Shown here piece after piece: positions 1-9,902 of a stretch of DNA of 64,000 bases. Position 1 is the first letter of the stretch. The number at the start of each line of letters is the position of its first letter. A program made the position numbers and the translations under genes. Origin of the DNA: Paraburkholderia phenazinium (lineage in GTDB: Bacteria > Pseudomonadota > Gammaproteobacteria > Burkholderiales > Burkholderiaceae). Location: the NCBI RefSeq assembly GCF_900141745.1, contig NZ_FSRM01000001.1, forward strand, positions 1,116,001 through 1,180,000, in the 5' to 3' direction. The notes beneath the pieces are model-generated. The model had not been told where the DNA came from and did not search any database. It was given only the letters and a program-made list of their open reading frames with translations.

Positions 1-1
1 C

Positions 2-376
2 TGGGGCTTCGGCGTGGAGGCGACGATTGTCAAGGAGTGCTGGGAAGAAGCCGGCATCCCCGAAGCGATCGCTGCGCGCGCCACGGCAGGGCGCACAGTG
101 CATGTACTGCAATCGCTGCCGGAGGGTACCCAGGCCGAGCAGATCTTCGTCTACGACCTGGCGTTGCCCGCGGATTTCACGCCGCGCAATCAGGACGGCG
201 AAGTGGGCGAACACCGGCTGGCGCGCATCGATGAGGTTGCGCGCTGGATCGAGGAAGACGCGATGACCGTGGATGCCAGCCTCGCTACGCTCGACTGCCT
301 GCTGCGCCGCCGCTGGATAGACGCTGAGGACTGCGCGGGGATCGAAGCGCTGTTCGTGCCGCCGGCCGCTGCATAA
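2..376 (+). CDS. Nudix hydrolase, C-terminal part (5' truncated)
   Basis: The reading frame is open from the window edge, so the true start lies upstream. It begins inside a Nudix box: WGFGVEATIVKECWEEAGI carries the E-x-x-EE-x-G core that binds the divalent metal in pyrophosphohydrolases. The acidic helix is followed by a C-terminal region resembling the Nudix domain of thiamine-pyrophosphokinase-associated (DUF4743/Tnr3-like) proteins. The REUXEE part reads KECWEE, with Lys in place of the usual Arg. The substrate cannot be told from this fragment. It ends 69 bp before purU on the same strand. The family call is fairly safe; the subfamily is an inference. Confidence 0.7.
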   Translation, partial: WGFGVEATIVKECWEEAGIPEAIAARATAGRTVHVLQSLPEGTQAEQIFVYDLALPADFTPRNQDGEVGEHRLARIDEVARWIEEDAMTVDASLATLDCLLRRRWIDAEDCAGIEALFVPPAAA

Positions 377-445
377 CGCGTGACGCACAGCGTCCTTGCA
401 TCACACTAAACGAATCACGGATTGAAGAAGGGAGTCACCCAGGTC

Positions 446-1315
446 ATGTCGACCGATCACAGCTTTATTCTCAAACTGTCGTGCGCCGACCGGCCCGGCA
501 TCGTGCATGCGGTGTCCGGCTTTCTGTTTGAGCGCGGCAGCAACATTCTCGACTCCGCGCAGTTCGGCGACAGCCACACCGGCGAGTTCTTCATGCGGGT
601 GCATTTCCAGCAGGTAGGCGGCGATCCGGGTCTGGAAGCGCTGCGTACCGCGTTCAGCACGCTTGCCGACGAGTTCGGCATGCACTGGGAGCTGCACGAT
701 GCGACCGTGAAGCCGCGCGTCGTGATCATGGTATCGAAGATCGGTCATTGTCTGAACGACTTGCTGTTCCGCTACCGTACCGGCCAGCTCGGCATCGAGA
801 TTGCCGCGATCATCTCGAACCACAAGGACTTCTATCAACTCGCCGCGAGCTATGACGTTCCGTTCCACCACTTTCCGCTGCTGGCTTCGACGCCCGAGGG
901 CAAGGCGGCTCAGGAAGCGCGGGTGCTCGAAGTGATCGACGAGCATCAGGCCGATCTGGTGGTGCTTGCCCGCTATATGCAGATTCTGTCGCCGAAGCTG
1001 TGCGAGCGGCTCGCGGGGCGCGCGATCAATATCCACCATTCGTTCCTGCCGAGCTTCAAGGGCGCGAAGCCGTATTACCAGGCATTCGACCGCGGCGTGA
1101 AGCTGATCGGCGCAACCGCGCACTATGTGACGACCGATCTCGACGAAGGTCCGATCATCGAACAGGAAGTGGAGCGCGTCGACCACAGCATGACGCCGGA
1201 TCAGTTGACGGCGATTGGCCGCGACGTCGAATGCGTGACGCTGGCGCGGGCAGTGCGGTGGCACGTCGAACATCGTATCGTGCTGAATGGCAGCAAGACG
1301 GTGGTGTTCCGTTGA
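446..1315 (+). CDS. purU: Formyltetrahydrofolate deformylase
   Basis: Hydrolyses 10-formyl-tetrahydrofolate to formate and tetrahydrofolate, balancing one-carbon pools and supplying formate to PurT-type purine synthesis in the cytosol. The 289-residue protein has an N-terminal ACT domain (about residues 1-85, sequence CADRPGIVHAVSGFL) and a formyltransferase-fold catalytic domain. The expected active-site residues are visible: Asn195 and His197 in the AINIHHS stretch and Asp233 in LDEGPII. An in-frame TTG lies at 422, but ATG 446 has a GGAG 11 bases upstream and gives the usual family length. A clear terminator follows at 1369-1403. Confidence 0.95.
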   Translation: MSTDHSFILKLSCADRPGIVHAVSGFLFERGSNILDSAQFGDSHTGEFFMRVHFQQVGGDPGLEALRTAFSTLADEFGMHWELHDATVKPRVVIMVSKIGHCLNDLLFRYRTGQLGIEIAAIISNHKDFYQLAASYDVPFHHFPLLASTPEGKAAQEARVLEVIDEHQADLVVLARYMQILSPKLCERLAGRAINIHHSFLPSFKGAKPYYQAFDRGVKLIGATAHYVTTDLDEGPIIEQEVERVDHSMTPDQLTAIGRDVECVTLARAVRWHVEHRIVLNGSKTVVFR

Positions 1316-1368
1316 GCGGGAACTGCTGCTACTGAATTCGCGGAGTCTGTGCCTCTTTGCAGAAAAAC

Positions 1369-1403
1369 AAAGGCCGCCGGTCATTGCGACAGGCGGCCTT
1401 TTT
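1369..1403 (+). terminator. Rho-independent terminator after purU
   Basis: The stem AAAGGCCGCC (1369-1378) pairs with GGCGGCCTTT (1392-1401) and runs directly into a short T tract. It lies 54 bp after the purU stop. The A-rich left side could also let it serve the convergent AI-2E-family gene on the minus strand. Confidence 0.8.
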
Positions 1404-1466
1404 CATGGGGCGCGGCGTTCGGGACGCGTACCGCTGCCGCTGTTCAGGCTCGCGGTATCACACCCT

Positions 1467-2552
1467 TCAAACCATCCGCAGATAAATCAGCTCCCGCTTG
1501 ATATACGCATAAAAGATAGGCGCGGCAATCACGCCCTGGAGGCCGAAAGCCGCTTCCATTACCAGCATCGCCACCAGCAGTTCCCACGTGCGCGCTTCGA
1601 TCTGGCCGCCGACGATCCGCGCATTCAGGAAGTATTCGAGCTTGTGGATCAGGATCAGGAACACGAGCGACATGACCGCGGCCGGAAAGCTCACGGAGAG
1701 CGCGACTGCGACAATGATGGTGTTCGAGATCAGATTGCCGATCACCGGCAGCAAGCCAACGATAAACGTGACGAGCACCAGCGTCTTGGAGAGCGGTAGC
1801 CGGTCGTGGAAGATCGGCAGGATCACCAGCAGGAAGATGCCGGTGAACACGGAGTTGATCGCTGAAATCTTCACCTGCGCGAACACGATGCGACGGAAGG
1901 CGTCCGCAAACCGCATCACGCGAGTGACGAACGCGGTGGACAGCGGCAGCCGCTGAATCGGTTTCTGCGCCCCGACCGCGATGATCGCGCCGATGATCAT
2001 GCCGATCAGGATATGCGTGAAAACCCGCGCCGCGTTCTTGCCGCCTTGTTGCAGCATGCCGGCATGGGTATGCATCAATTCGGTGGCGCGTGCTTTCATC
2101 TGATCGGCGTCGACAGGCAGATAGTTGGCGACGAACTGCGGAATCCGCCCGCGCGCCTCGTCAATCAGCTGCATGGCCTGGTTGAGCAGCATCTGCACGC
2201 TCGGCACGTCGCCTTCGAAGTGGTCGATGATGCCGATTACGATGCCCGTCAGCACGCCGACGATCACCGTGGCCAGGATCACGACCGAAAGCCAGCGCGC
2301 GCGCTGGCTGGACATGTGCTTTTCGATACGCGGCGCGATTGTCTGAATGAGCTGAAACACGAGCAGCCCGGCCAGCAACGCGCCGAGCAGCCGCAGATTC
2401 AGGACTGCGATCATGCCGACCAGCATTAGCAGGTAACTGCCGATCTCGACGGCGGACAGTCTGGGCAGGCTCATGTCGCTCGTCAGCCTGACCGGGCGTG
2501 GGCGCAGATCCTGCACCTGCCCTTCTTCGGGCGCCTCGTTACGCTTGGTCAT
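1467..2552 (-). CDS. AI-2E family transporter (PerM-like membrane protein)
   Basis: A 361-residue polytopic inner-membrane protein of the AI-2E exporter/PerM family. Hydrophobic segments are evident near residues 35-75 (two close helices starting ...IGSYLLMLVGMIAVL), at about 90-115, and in a dense C-terminal half with the family-typical stretch NSVFTGIFLLVILPIF and the following GLLPVIGNLISN. A soluble loop of roughly 100 residues separates the N- and C-terminal membrane blocks, as is usual in this family. The transported substrate is unknown; many members do not move AI-2. It lies 35 bp downstream of uvrA on the same strand and is probably cotranscribed with it. Confidence 0.85.
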   Translation of the reverse strand: MTKRNEAPEEGQVQDLRPRPVRLTSDMSLPRLSAVEIGSYLLMLVGMIAVLNLRLLGALLAGLLVFQLIQTIAPRIEKHMSSQRARWLSVVILATVIVGVLTGIVIGIIDHFEGDVPSVQMLLNQAMQLIDEARGRIPQFVANYLPVDADQMKARATELMHTHAGMLQQGGKNAARVFTHILIGMIIGAIIAVGAQKPIQRLPLSTAFVTRVMRFADAFRRIVFAQVKISAINSVFTGIFLLVILPIFHDRLPLSKTLVLVTFIVGLLPVIGNLISNTIIVAVALSVSFPAAVMSLVFLILIHKLEYFLNARIVGGQIEARTWELLVAMLVMEAAFGLQGVIAAPIFYAYIKRELIYLRMV

Positions 2553-2587
2553 GGCTTATTTCCGTATCCAACCTAGGGTTTGCAGCA

Positions 2588-5473
2588 TCATTTTTTGGCG
2601 GCGTCGCGTTTGAGCAGCGGCGCCAGATATCGACCGGTAAAACTTGCCTTCGACTTCGCCACCTGCTCCGGCGTGCCTTGAGCGATGATCTGACCGCCGC
2701 CGGCACCGCCTTCCGGACCGAGATCGATGACCCAGTCCGCAGTTTTGATTACATCGAGATTATGCTCGATGATCACCACGGTATTACCCTGGTCTCGCAA
2801 ACGGTGAATTACTTCGAGCAACAGAGCAATATCGTGGAAGTGCAAACCGGTCGTCGGCTCGTCGAGGATGTATAGAGTGCGACCGGTGTCGCGCTTGCTC
2901 AGTTCCAGCGAAAGTTTGACACGCTGAGCTTCACCCCCCGACAGCGTAGTGGCCGACTGCCCCAGGCGAATGTACCCAAGACCCACGTCCAGCAACGTTT
3001 TCAGCTTGCGCGCCACCACCGGAACGGCCTTGAAAAACTCGTAGGCGTTTTCAACCGTCAGTTCCAGCACTTCGCTGATGTTTTTGCCTTTGTACTGCAC
3101 ATCGAGCGTTTCGCGGTTGTAGCGCTTGCCGTGACACACGTCGCACGGCACGTAGACGTCGGGCAGAAAGTGCATTTCCACCTTCAGCACGCCGTCGCCC
3201 TGGCAGGACTCGCAACGGCCGCCCTTGACGTTGAATGAGAAGCGGCCCGGATCGTAGCCGCGTTCCTTCGAAGCCGGTACGCCCGCGAACAACTCGCGGA
3301 TCGGCGTGAAGAGGCCAGTATAGGTGGCCGGATTCGAGCGCGGCGTGCGGCCGATCGGCGACTGATCGACGTTGATGACCTTGTCGAAGTGTTCGAGACC
3401 TTCAATCGATTCGTACGGTGCCGGTTCGGCCGATGAGCCGTACAGGTGATGCGAGACCGCGTGGTACAGCGTGTCGTTGATCAGCGTGGACTTGCCCGAG
3501 CCGGAGACGCCGGTGATGCAGGTCAGGAGACCCACCGGCAGGTCGAGCGTCACGTGCCGCAGGTTGTTGCCGTAAGCCTCGACGATGCGCAGACGCCGCT
3601 CGTCCGGCTCCCTGCGCTCGTCCGGATAGTCGATGGTGCGCGCGCCGGACAGATACTGACCCGTGATCGATGCAGCGTCCGCCTGCACCTCATCGGGCGT
3701 GCCTTCAGAAATGATCATGCCGCCGTGTTCGCCGGCGCCCGGTCCCATGTCGACCACGTAGTCGGCCATGCGGATCATGTCCTCATCGTGCTCCACGACG
3801 ATTACCGAGTTGCCGAGATCGCGCAGATGCTTCAGCGTCGAGATCAGACGGTCATTGTCGCGCTGATGCAGGCCGATGGACGGCTCGTCCAGCACGTACA
3901 TGACGCCAGTCAGGCCAGAGCCGATCTGCGAGGCGAGCCGGATGCGCTGCGCTTCGCCGCCCGAAAGCGTTTCCGCGCTGCGCTCCAGCGACAGATAGTC
4001 GAGCCCCACGTTATTCAGGAACATTAACCGTGCGACGATTTCCTTGACCACCTTGTCGGCAATCTCGCGCTTTGAACCTTCTAGGCGCAGCGTCTGGAAA
4101 TAGCCGAGCGCATCGCGCAACGGCCAGCCGCTGATTTCGAAGATGCCGCGCGCGTCGCCGTCCGCGCCGATGCGCACAAAGCGCGCCTCACGGCGCAAGC
4201 GGGTGCCTTCGCAGGCGGGGCAGGCCTGGTTGTTCTGGTACTTGGCGAGTTCTTCGCGCACGGCGACCGAATCGGTCTCACGGTAACGGCGTTCGAGGTT
4301 AGGGATGATCCCTTCGAATACATGCTCGCGAATCGACGCACGGCCGCGTTCGTTGATGTACGAGAACGGAATGGTCTGCTTGCCCGAGCCGAACAGCAGG
4401 ATCTTGCGAACCTTTTCCGGCAGATCTTCGAAGGCTTCGTCGATATCGAACTCGTAGAACGCGGCGAGGCTTTGCAGCATCTGGAAGTAAAACTGATTGC
4501 GCCGGTCCCAGCCCTTCACGGCACCCGCCGCGAGCGACAGCGACGGATGCGCGACCACCCGCTTCGGATCGAAGAAAGTGATCTGGCCGAGGCCGTCGCA
4601 CTCCGGACACGCGCCCATCGGGTTGTTGAACGAGAAGAGACGCGGCTCGAGTTCCTGCAGCGAATACGAGCAGATCGGGCAGGCGAACTTGGAGCTGAAC
4701 AGATGCTCCTTGTCGGTGTCCATTTCGAGCGCGATGGCGCGGCCGTCGGCGAGACGTAGCGCCGTTTCGAACGATTCCGCGAGGCGCTGCTTCATGTCTG
4801 CGCGCACTTTCAGACGGTCGACGACGACGTCGATCGTATGCTTGTCGTTCTTCTTCAGCTTGGGCAGCGAGTCCACTTCATAGATCTTCGCGACTTCCTC
4901 ATTGGCCGTGCCGCCGCCCGAACGCACGCGAAAGCGGATAAAGCCCTGCGCCTGCATTTCCTCGAACAGCTCGACGTGTTCGCCCTTGCGGTTCGCCACC
5001 ACCGGAGCCAGGATCATCAGCTTGGTGTCTTCCGGCAGCGCGAGTGCTGCATCGACCATCTGCGAGACGCTTTGCGCCTGCAGCGGAATCTCGTGATCCG
5101 GACAATACGGCGTGCCGACTCGCGCGAACAGCAGACGCAGGTAGTCGTGAATTTCGGTGACGGTGCCGACCGTGGAACGCGGATTGTGCGACGTAGCCTT
5201 CTGCTCGATCGAAATGGCCGGCGACAGACCTTCGATCAGGTCGACGTCAGGCTTTTCCATCAGCTGCAAAAATTGCCGTGCGTAGGCGGAGAGACTTTCG
5301 ACGTAGCGCCGCTGTCCTTCCGCATAGAGCGTGTCGAACGCAAGCGACGATTTTCCCGAGCCCGACAGGCCGGTAATCACGATGAGCTTGTGACGTGGCA
5401 GGTCGAGACTGACGTTCTTCAGGTTGTGGGTGCGAGCCCCACGGATACGGATTTGTTCCACGCGTTGATCCAT
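2588..5473 (-). CDS. uvrA: UvrABC excinuclease subunit A
   Basis: DNA-damage recognition ATPase of nucleotide excision repair; a UvrA dimer loads UvrB at bulky lesions. The 961-residue product has two ABC ATPase modules. Walker [10 protein letters not shown] is near the N-terminus and GVSGSGKST in the second half. Both ABC signatures, [11 protein letters not shown] and [11 protein letters not shown], are followed by Walker B ([26 protein letters not shown]). Zinc-binding CxxC pairs are visible (CPICSYS...CPECDG and CESCQGDG...CDVCHGK). I placed the start at the ATG giving [18 protein letters not shown], which matches the conserved N-terminus. The 294 bp upstream, shared with a divergent MFS gene, contain no canonical CTGT-N8-ACAG LexA box. 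Confidence 0.97.
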   Translation of the reverse strand: MDQRVEQIRIRGARTHNLKNVSLDLPRHKLIVITGLSGSGKSSLAFDTLYAEGQRRYVESLSAYARQFLQLMEKPDVDLIEGLSPAISIEQKATSHNPRSTVGTVTEIHDYLRLLFARVGTPYCPDHEIPLQAQSVSQMVDAALALPEDTKLMILAPVVANRKGEHVELFEEMQAQGFIRFRVRSGGGTANEEVAKIYEVDSLPKLKKNDKHTIDVVVDRLKVRADMKQRLAESFETALRLADGRAIALEMDTDKEHLFSSKFACPICSYSLQELEPRLFSFNNPMGACPECDGLGQITFFDPKRVVAHPSLSLAAGAVKGWDRRNQFYFQMLQSLAAFYEFDIDEAFEDLPEKVRKILLFGSGKQTIPFSYINERGRASIREHVFEGIIPNLERRYRETDSVAVREELAKYQNNQACPACEGTRLRREARFVRIGADGDARGIFEISGWPLRDALGYFQTLRLEGSKREIADKVVKEIVARLMFLNNVGLDYLSLERSAETLSGGEAQRIRLASQIGSGLTGVMYVLDEPSIGLHQRDNDRLISTLKHLRDLGNSVIVVEHDEDMIRMADYVVDMGPGAGEHGGMIISEGTPDEVQADAASITGQYLSGARTIDYPDERREPDERRLRIVEAYGNNLRHVTLDLPVGLLTCITGVSGSGKSTLINDTLYHAVSHHLYGSSAEPAPYESIEGLEHFDKVINVDQSPIGRTPRSNPATYTGLFTPIRELFAGVPASKERGYDPGRFSFNVKGGRCESCQGDGVLKVEMHFLPDVYVPCDVCHGKRYNRETLDVQYKGKNISEVLELTVENAYEFFKAVPVVARKLKTLLDVGLGYIRLGQSATTLSGGEAQRVKLSLELSKRDTGRTLYILDEPTTGLHFHDIALLLEVIHRLRDQGNTVVIIEHNLDVIKTADWVIDLGPEGGAGGGQIIAQGTPEQVAKSKASFTGRYLAPLLKRDAAKK

Positions 5474-5767
5474 TACCTGGCCATTGACTGGCGGAAAGAG
5501 GAAGAGGCTAAACCTGCTACTATAACGACTTTTCGAGACCGCTGTTACGGCTACCTGACAGCGCCCAACAGGCGCGCGGCAAGCTGTAAGACGGTGGTTT
5601 AGAGCCGTGCGAAAAGGTTGCAGATGGGGCCTTTTTGCGCGACTGCAAGACGCCTGCGGGTCTTTGCCGCAGTCCGCCGGTCGCTCACGGCAGGCCGCCG
5701 AGGGTATGCTGCTCCACGGTGAGTCGCCCGGCCCCGGGCCGTCCAGATTATTCAAAACACGTTCCCG

Positions 5768-6961
5768 ATGTCCAATCCGTCCGCTACATCTTCACGCATG
5801 AGCGCGCCTGAGTTGCGCGCGACCGTGTCGCTCGCAGGCATCTTTGCGCTGCGCATGCTCGGCCTCTTCATGATCATGCCGGTGTTCTCGATCTACGCGA
5901 AAACCATCCCCGGCGGCGACAACGTCCTGCTGGTGGGGATCGCGCTGGGTGCCTACGGCGTGACGCAATCGCTGCTGTACATCTTCTACGGCTGGATTTC
6001 CGACAAGGTAGGGCGCAAGCCGGTGATCGCCACGGGGCTCGCGATTTTCGCGCTCGGCAGCTTTGTCGCGGCGGGGGCGCACGACATGACGTGGATCATC
6101 GTCGGTCGCGTCATTCAGGGGATGGGCGCGGTGTCGTCCGCGGTGCTCGCTTTTATTGCCGACCTCACGTCCGAGGAACATCGCACCAAGGCGATGGCAA
6201 TGGTGGGTGGCAGCATTGGCGTGTCGTTCGCGGTGGCGATTGTCGGTGCGCCGGTCGTGTTCCAGTGGGTCGGCATGAGCGGGCTGTTCGCGCTGGTCGG
6301 CATTTTCTCGATCCTCGCAATCGGCGTAGTGATCTGGATCGTGCCGAATGCGCCGATGCCTGCGCACGTGCGCGCGCCGTTCTCTGAAGTGCTGCATAAC
6401 GTCGAACTGCTGCGTTTGAATTTCGGCGTGCTGGTGCTGCATGCGACGCAAACGGCGCTGTTTCTGGTGGTGCCGCGGATTCTCGAAGCGGGCGGTTTGC
6501 CCGTGGCGTCGCATTGGAAGGTTTATTTGCCGGTGATGGGGCTGTCGTTTGTCATGATGGTTCCGGCCATCATCGCAGCGGAAACGCGCGGCAAAATGAA
6601 GACCGTGCTCGTGAGCGCGATTGGTCTTATCCTGATCGGACAGTTGTTACTAGGCGTCGCACCCCATACCATTCTGAGTGTGGCCGGGATACTGTTTATC
6701 TACTTTCTCGGCTTCAATATTCTTGAGGCGTCGCAGCCTTCGCTGGTGTCGAAACTGGCGCCGGGATCGCGCAAGGGCGCGGCTACCGGCGTGTACAACA
6801 CCACGCAGTCTATCGGCTTGGCGATCGGCGGCGTGATCGGCGGCGTGCTGCTGAAGGCGGATGGGCAGAGCGCGGTGTTCTTCGCCTGCTCTGGGCTGGT
6901 ATTTTGCTGGCTTATAATCGCGGCAAATATGAAGCCGCCAGCGCCGCGCAAGAAGGCTTGA
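5768..6961 (+). CDS. MFS transporter, DHA1 type (YajR-like)
   Basis: A 397-residue inner-membrane transporter with about 12 hydrophobic segments, probably a proton-coupled exporter. Motif A of the major facilitator superfamily is clear between helices 2 and 3 ([13 protein letters not shown]), and helix 4 has [14 protein letters not shown]. The protein lacks the extra C-terminal YajR ferredoxin-like domain, so only the transporter core is comparable. It is divergent from uvrA and 115 bp upstream of ssb. I recall this order from other Burkholderia-type genomes, which makes the gene a stable neighbour but says nothing about substrate. Confidence 0.85.
   Translation: MSNPSATSSRMSAPELRATVSLAGIFALRMLGLFMIMPVFSIYAKTIPGGDNVLLVGIALGAYGVTQSLLYIFYGWISDKVGRKPVIATGLAIFALGSFVAAGAHDMTWIIVGRVIQGMGAVSSAVLAFIADLTSEEHRTKAMAMVGGSIGVSFAVAIVGAPVVFQWVGMSGLFALVGIFSILAIGVVIWIVPNAPMPAHVRAPFSEVLHNVELLRLNFGVLVLHATQTALFLVVPRILEAGGLPVASHWKVYLPVMGLSFVMMVPAIIAAETRGKMKTVLVSAIGLILIGQLLLGVAPHTILSVAGILFIYFLGFNILEASQPSLVSKLAPGSRKGAATGVYNTTQSIGLAIGGVIGGVLLKADGQSAVFFACSGLVFCWLIIAANMKPPAPRKKA
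6913..6918 (+). promoter_or_regulatory. Possible -10 element (TATAAT) for ssb
   Basis: A perfect TATAAT lies inside the 3' end of the MFS gene, about 160 bp upstream of the ssb start. No good -35 is visible at the right spacing, so this is only a candidate for an internal promoter that would uncouple ssb from the transporter. Confidence 0.25.
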
Positions 6962-7076
6962 TGGTAAGTACTCACCGGTAGCCGGCGAGGCGCAGTTTGG
7001 GTCTCGGGCCGGCCGGTTCAGAGATGGTAAATGTGCGTTGCCGCGCCACCTGCAACGGAATCAACAGGAGAAACTC

Positions 7077-7610
7077 ATGGCATCCGTGAACAAGGTAATT
7101 CTCGTCGGCAACCTCGGAGCCGATCCGGAAGTCCGCTATCTTCCGAGCGGCGACGCAGTGGCGAACATCCGCCTTGCGACGACGGACCGGTACAAGGACA
7201 AGACGTCGGGCGAAATGAAGGAAGCCACCGAGTGGCACCGGGTTTCGTTTTTCGGGCGTCTGGCCGAGATCGTGAACGAGTATCTGAAGAAGGGCTCGTC
7301 GGTTTATATCGAAGGACGCATTCGCACACGTAAGTGGCAGGCGCAGGATGGGACGGACCGGTATTCCACCGAGATCGTGGCTGAACAGATGCAGATGCTG
7401 GGTGGCCGCGGCGGAGCGATGGGCGGCGGTGGCGATGAGGGTGGATATAGTCGCGAGCCGTCGGAGCGTAGTGGCGGCGGCGGTGGTGGTGGTCGCGCGG
7501 CTTCGGGTGGCGGCGGTGGGGCGCGTGGTGGTAGCGGTGGCGGTGCTAGCCGTCCGAGCGCGCCGGCCGGTGGCGGGTTTGATGAGATGGATGACGATAT
7601 TCCGTTTTGA
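7077..7610 (+). CDS. ssb: Single-stranded DNA-binding protein
   Basis: Coats single-stranded DNA in replication, recombination and repair, and recruits partners through its acidic tail. The 177-residue product opens with the OB-fold sequence [20 protein letters not shown] (about residues 1-110). A glycine/serine-rich low-complexity linker follows (about 115-165), and the protein ends in MDDDIPF, the canonical C-terminal partner-binding tip. An AGGAG seven bases upstream fixes the ATG at 7077 over an upstream in-frame GTG at 7038. The gene ends just before a bidirectional-looking terminator. Confidence 0.97.
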   Translation: MASVNKVILVGNLGADPEVRYLPSGDAVANIRLATTDRYKDKTSGEMKEATEWHRVSFFGRLAEIVNEYLKKGSSVYIEGRIRTRKWQAQDGTDRYSTEIVAEQMQMLGGRGGAMGGGGDEGGYSREPSERSGGGGGGGRAASGGGGGARGGSGGGASRPSAPAGGGFDEMDDDIPF

Positions 7611-7638
7611 CCTCCCGCACCCAAAAAATGTAAAGATC

Positions 7639-7665
7639 AACCCCGCCTTCGAGCGGGGTTTTTCT
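7639..7665 (+). terminator. Rho-independent terminator after ssb
   Basis: The stem CCCCGC (7641-7646) pairs with GCGGGG (7653-7658), preceded by AA and followed by TTTTTCTT. It sits 29 bp after the ssb stop and only a few bases from the stop of the convergent Old Yellow Enzyme gene. Confidence 0.85.
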
Positions 7666-7670
7666 TGAAC

Positions 7671-8792
7671 TCAGTAAAGCTCCCCCAACGCCGCCGGACT
7701 AAAGTCCTTCAACTGACCGGTCTCACCCGAACGAATCTTCGTCACCCATTCCGGATCGCTGAGTATTGCGCGGCCAATGGCGACCAGATCGAACTCGTCG
7801 CGCTCCATGCGGTCGAGCAGATTGTCCAGACCCGCCGGGCTCGAACTCTCGCCACCGAAGGTGCCGAGGAAATCACCTGAAAGACCAACCGACCCCACGC
7901 TGATCGTCGCCGCGCCCGTCACTTTCTTCGCCCATCCCGCAAAATTCAGGCCGTTTTCCCCGTCGATTTCCGGAAACTCCGCTTCCCAGAAGCGCCGCTG
8001 CGAACAGTGCAGGATATCGGCGCCAGCTTCCACGAGGGGCACAAGCCAGTCGGCCATTTCATCCGGCGTATGCGCGAGTCGAGCGGCGTAGTCCTGCTGC
8101 TTCCATTGACTCAAACGAAGGATGATCGGGTGGTCCGCTCCGACGGCAGCCCGCACGCTCTTGATCACCTCGACCGCGAAGCGCGACCGTTCACGAATCG
8201 ATTTCCCGCCAAAAGAGTCCGGGCGCCGATTGGTGCCGTCCCAGAAGAACTGGTCGAGCAGATAACCATGCGCGCCGTGAATCTCTACGGTGTCGAACCC
8301 GAGCCGCTTCGATTCCGCTGCGGCACGTCCAAAGGCAGCAACCGTATCCGCGATATCTTCATCGGTCATCGTCTTGCCACGCTGCTTTTCAGGTGCCACA
8401 AGACCCGAAGGACTCTCGACCGGCGAGGAAGGCCGCCATTCAGTGAACGGATTAGCAACGGACCCCACGTGCCAGATCTGCGGCGCCATCTTGCCGCCCG
8501 CTTCGTGGACGGCGTCGATCACCTTCTTCCAGCCAGCAAGCGATGCTTCTCCGTGGAAGAACGGAATATTCGGATCGTTGCGCGACGACGGGCGATCGAT
8601 TACCGTCCCCTCGGAGATGATAAGACCGACCTCCCCCAATGCGCGCCGCCGGTAGTAATCCGCCACGTTAGCGCCGGGCACACCCTCTGGCGAGAAGGAG
8701 CGCGTCATGGGCGCCATCACAATGCGGTTTTTCAGGTTGAGCGTTTTCAGTTGAAACGGTCTGAACAACACGTCGAGTTGCGAACTAGTCAT
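7671..8792 (-). CDS. Old Yellow Enzyme family NADH:flavin oxidoreductase (NemA-like)
   Basis: An FMN-dependent ene-reductase predicted to reduce electron-poor alkenes, maleimides or nitro compounds using NAD(P)H in the cytosol. The 373-residue TIM-barrel protein starts with LFRPFQLKTLNLKNRIVMAPMTRS, the family N-terminus. It carries the substrate-binding H-x-x-H motif in EIHGAHGYLLDQFFWDGTNRR, followed by the typical RPDSFGG. The C-terminus has DLVAIGRAILSDPEW, a phosphate-binding part of the flavin site. GAGGTG lies just upstream of the ATG. The gene is divergent from an HxlR-type regulator, a common pairing for electrophile-detoxification enzymes, so control by that regulator is the natural inference. 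Confidence 0.92.
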   Translation of the reverse strand: MTSSQLDVLFRPFQLKTLNLKNRIVMAPMTRSFSPEGVPGANVADYYRRRALGEVGLIISEGTVIDRPSSRNDPNIPFFHGEASLAGWKKVIDAVHEAGGKMAPQIWHVGSVANPFTEWRPSSPVESPSGLVAPEKQRGKTMTDEDIADTVAAFGRAAAESKRLGFDTVEIHGAHGYLLDQFFWDGTNRRPDSFGGKSIRERSRFAVEVIKSVRAAVGADHPIILRLSQWKQQDYAARLAHTPDEMADWLVPLVEAGADILHCSQRRFWEAEFPEIDGENGLNFAGWAKKVTGAATISVGSVGLSGDFLGTFGGESSSPAGLDNLLDRMERDEFDLVAIGRAILSDPEWVTKIRSGETGQLKDFSPAALGELY

Positions 8793-8822
8793 CGATGCAC
8801 CTCATGAACGAAAAAACCGATG

Positions 8823-8875
8823 GTATATGTTTTATACTAGGTGTCAATGAGTCACCACATTGCTACCAGGTAGCA
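8823..8875. promoter_or_regulatory. Candidate operators between OYE gene and hxlR-type regulator
   Basis: Two inverted repeats lie in the 97-bp divergent region. GTATA-N5-TATAC occupies 8823-8837 and the perfect TGCTACC-A-GGTAGCA occupies 8861-8875. The second lies 15 bp before the regulator start. Their position suits repression of both genes, but no binding specificity is known from sequence alone. Confidence 0.45.
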
Positions 8876-8889
8876 TTCAGGAAACCGCC

Positions 8890-9267
8890 ATGTCGGAATG
8901 TCAACCAGAGGTGTTGTCTCTTGCCAGTTGCCCAAGTCGTTTGCTACTCGATCAGATCGCTGACAAGTGGTCGGTTCTGATCCTTGCGTCGCTACGCCCC
9001 GGGCCGATGCGATTCAACGCGATCAAGCGCCGCATTGAAGGGATCACGCAGAAAGCCTTGGCGCAGTGTTTGCGTCGGCTCGAGCGAAACGGAATTGTCG
9101 AAAGAAGAGTGATTGCGACTTCGCCAATCTCCGTCGAATACGAAATCACGGCGCTGGGGCGGTCGCTCGATGGCCCATTCCAGGCGCTTTATATGTGGAC
9201 GTACGAGCATCTCCCTGAGGTCGAGAGTGCGAGAGCTCGCTATGATCAACGTGAGACCGCGGGCTAA
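8890..9267 (+). CDS. HxlR family transcriptional regulator
   Basis: A 125-residue winged-helix DNA-binding protein. The family core is clear: CPSRLLLDQIADKWSVLILASL, then RFNAIKRRIEGITQKALAQ (recognition region) and LERNGIVERRV (wing). Cysteines at residues 4 and 14 precede the helix-turn-helix. Some HxlR proteins (YodB, QorR) sense electrophiles or oxidants through cysteines, so such sensing is possible here but is inferred. ATG 8890 was chosen over an upstream in-frame start at 8860 because AGGAAA precedes it and the product then begins where the family does. The likely target is the divergent Old Yellow Enzyme gene. Confidence 0.9.
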   Translation: MSECQPEVLSLASCPSRLLLDQIADKWSVLILASLRPGPMRFNAIKRRIEGITQKALAQCLRRLERNGIVERRVIATSPISVEYEITALGRSLDGPFQALYMWTYEHLPEVESARARYDQRETAG

Positions 9268-9348
9268 TGTCTGCTGCGTGAGCTTGGGCGGGGCCGACCC
9301 ACCAGAATAGCCTGCAGCGTCGGCCCAGGATTGAAAGAGCGGAGAGAA

Positions 9349-9900
9349 TCAGACCGTGCGATCCAGCAACGCTGCCTCTCGACTCCGCAACGTCAACTGA
9401 AGGGCCGTCAATCCTTCTTCAACTTCGTCAAGATGCTCCAGTATCCATAGGCCATTGCGTCCATCGAGCATCGCATGGAGCAGCGAACACTGCCCTACGA
9501 GCCGCTCGTCACAGCCAATCAACACTTTCAATGTTTCGGCTTCCTGACGATAGCGCTGCGTCATGCGATCGTTCTCCGGAACCGGCTGGGATTGCAGCCT
9601 GCCGCTGACCGTGCCGATGTTTCCCGCCAGCCGTTCGAGCTTCTGTGCAGCCGCCATATTCGACGGATTCGGGAACGGCTTCTCGCGGGTGGGTGTGCCG
9701 ATAAACTCGCGTCGATAATCGGACTCAGCGCGTTCGACATTGGAACGCGCCATCCCTAGCAGCCATCCTGCCTTGCTACGCACCAGTTGATCGTCAGCGC
9801 GAAGCTGATTTTCGGTGCGGTAGAAGTTGTAGCCCCAGCCGTGAAACAGGTTGATCGCCGCCTGGCGGAGCGCCCCTTCGTCGTAGAATTTTGAGTCCAT
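9349..9900 (-). CDS. Hypothetical helical protein linked to SPFH gene
   Basis: I do not recognise this 183-residue protein. It has no signal peptide or membrane segment and is rich in Arg, Glu, Leu and Gln, so it is predicted to be mostly helical. The middle (ERLAGNIGTVSGRLQSQ) and the C-terminus (EHLDEVEEGLTALQLTLRS) look like amphipathic helices that could pair as coiled coils. It starts 2 bp after the stop of the SPFH-domain gene, so the two are almost certainly cotranscribed and may form a complex. Codon use matches the neighbours. Real-gene confidence is high; no function is assigned. Confidence 0.75.
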   Translation of the reverse strand: MDSKFYDEGALRQAAINLFHGWGYNFYRTENQLRADDQLVRSKAGWLLGMARSNVERAESDYRREFIGTPTREKPFPNPSNMAAAQKLERLAGNIGTVSGRLQSQPVPENDRMTQRYRQEAETLKVLIGCDERLVGQCSLLHAMLDGRNGLWILEHLDEVEEGLTALQLTLRSREAALLDRTV

Positions 9901-9902
9901 GA

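Noticed and set aside
401..1384. 327-codon minus-strand frame over purU
   Set aside because: Shadow of a well-supported gene; no family features.
5542..5561. CTGT...ACAG pair upstream of uvrA, LexA-box-like
   Set aside because: The spacer is 12 bases rather than the 8 expected for CTGT-N8-ACAG, so it is not a credible SOS box.
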